A stretch of DNA of 64,000 nucleotides, taken from the NCBI RefSeq assembly GCF_003664645.1, contig NZ_RCHC01000014.1, positions 1-64,000 of the forward strand, given 5' to 3'. Positions within the stretch are counted from its first letter, which is position 1. The number at the start of each line of letters is the position of its first letter. This DNA comes from Acinetobacter chengduensis. Lineage in GTDB: Bacteria; Pseudomonadota; Gammaproteobacteria; Pseudomonadales; Moraxellaceae. The notes beneath the pieces were generated by a model. It saw nothing but the letters and a program-made list of their open reading frames with translations, was not told the DNA's origin and did not search any database. The position numbers and the translations under genes are program-made. Below, piece by piece: positions 63,741-64,000 of the stretch.

Positions 63741-64000
63741 TACTGTGCAACGTAAATATTCATTGTCATTTTTGACGGTTGCTGATGTGAGTCCAGTAGA
63801 AGCAGTCAAGATTGCAGCGGAATGTGGGTATGCGCAGGTAGGATTGCGTTTATTACCTGCTGCACCCCATGAATCTGAATATCCAATTTTAACAGATCAA
63901 CATTTAATTCAAGAAACTCAAGCTATTTTAAACGATACAGGTGTCAAAGTTGCGGATGTCGAAATTATCCGCATTAACCCTGATTTTGACGAGAAAAAGT
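63727..64000 (+). CDS. TIM-barrel sugar isomerase/epimerase-like protein, partial
   Basis: The frame starts at ATG 63727 or 63730, overlapping the end of the previous gene, and stays open to the window edge. It begins YSLSFLTVADVSPVEAVKIA and continues CGYAQVGLRLLPAAP, the first strands of an AP-endonuclease-2-type TIM barrel. That fold includes sugar isomerases, inosose dehydratases and the AroZ/AsbF 3-dehydroshikimate dehydratases. The last would fit the neighbours, but only 91 codons are visible. Confidence 0.7.
   Translation, partial: MMQHDTVQRKYSLSFLTVADVSPVEAVKIAAECGYAQVGLRLLPAAPHESEYPILTDQHLIQETQAILNDTGVKVADVEIIRINPDFDEKK

Overview
The window is Acinetobacter-like DNA. The evidence is low G+C, Acinetobacter-type Xer (pdif) sites, a DcaP-type porin, and a pca-qui block whose gene order matches that described for Acinetobacter baylyi. 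A complete iteron-type replicon (parA, parB, iterons, DnaA box, Rep_3 initiator) at 39.3-43.2 kb shows that at least part of the window is, or recently was, a plasmid. Sequence alone cannot say whether the catabolic right end is plasmid-borne or chromosomal DNA next to an integrated plasmid.

Layout. 0-0.8 kb: nested IS remnants (IS3, IS66, an IS21-like end). 1.0-7.3 kb: an island with a tyrosine integrase behind a long palindrome, a HipA/HipB-like pair in reversed gene order, a 502-aa protein of unknown function divergent from a small 122-aa protein, and an orphan HipB-like regulator with its own operator. 7.6-12.8 kb: a run of Xer recombination sites in strictly alternating orientation. They delimit exchangeable modules: two small hypothetical genes, leuA with an AraC regulator, a RelBE-type toxin-antitoxin pair, and MerR with a DUF2938 membrane protein. 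Two copies of a short terminator-bearing spacer sit between back-to-back sites. 12.8-15.6 kb: an IS3 element, a truncated ISNCY-type transposase, one more Xer site and an IS5 remnant.

15.7-37.1 kb is a catabolic island that appears to encode complete breakdown of cyclohexanecarboxylate by the Rhodopseudomonas type of route. It has a DcaP-like porin and an MFS permease for uptake, then AliA (CoA ligase), AliB (dehydrogenase), a crotonase as hydratase, BadH and BadI (ring opening to pimeloyl-CoA). A second acyl-CoA dehydrogenase, hydratase, 3-hydroxyacyl-CoA dehydrogenase and thiolase take pimeloyl-CoA to glutaryl-CoA, and GcdH takes that to crotonyl-CoA. It brings its own ETF (etfAB) for three acyl-CoA dehydrogenases and a CaiB-type CoA transferase. 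An IclR regulator is present, and six copies of a 17-bp imperfect palindrome lie in the promoter regions. TetR and MarR regulators sit at the edges.

37.3-39.2 kb holds IS3, IS110 and IS5 remnants. 39.3-43.2 kb is the replicon, bounded on both sides by the same hairpin. 43.4-44.4 kb is an intact IS30 element with 26-bp inverted repeats and a 3-bp target duplication. 44.8-60.5 kb is pcaU-pcaIJFBDKCHG-quiBCXA, the quinate/shikimate to protocatechuate to beta-ketoadipate route, with a PcaU-type operator. 60.5-64 kb is a second, less familiar module: IclR, MFS, a shikimate dehydrogenase-like protein and a TIM-barrel isomerase-like protein cut by the window edge. The two large pathways share a theme: both consume six-membered alicyclic carboxylic acids.
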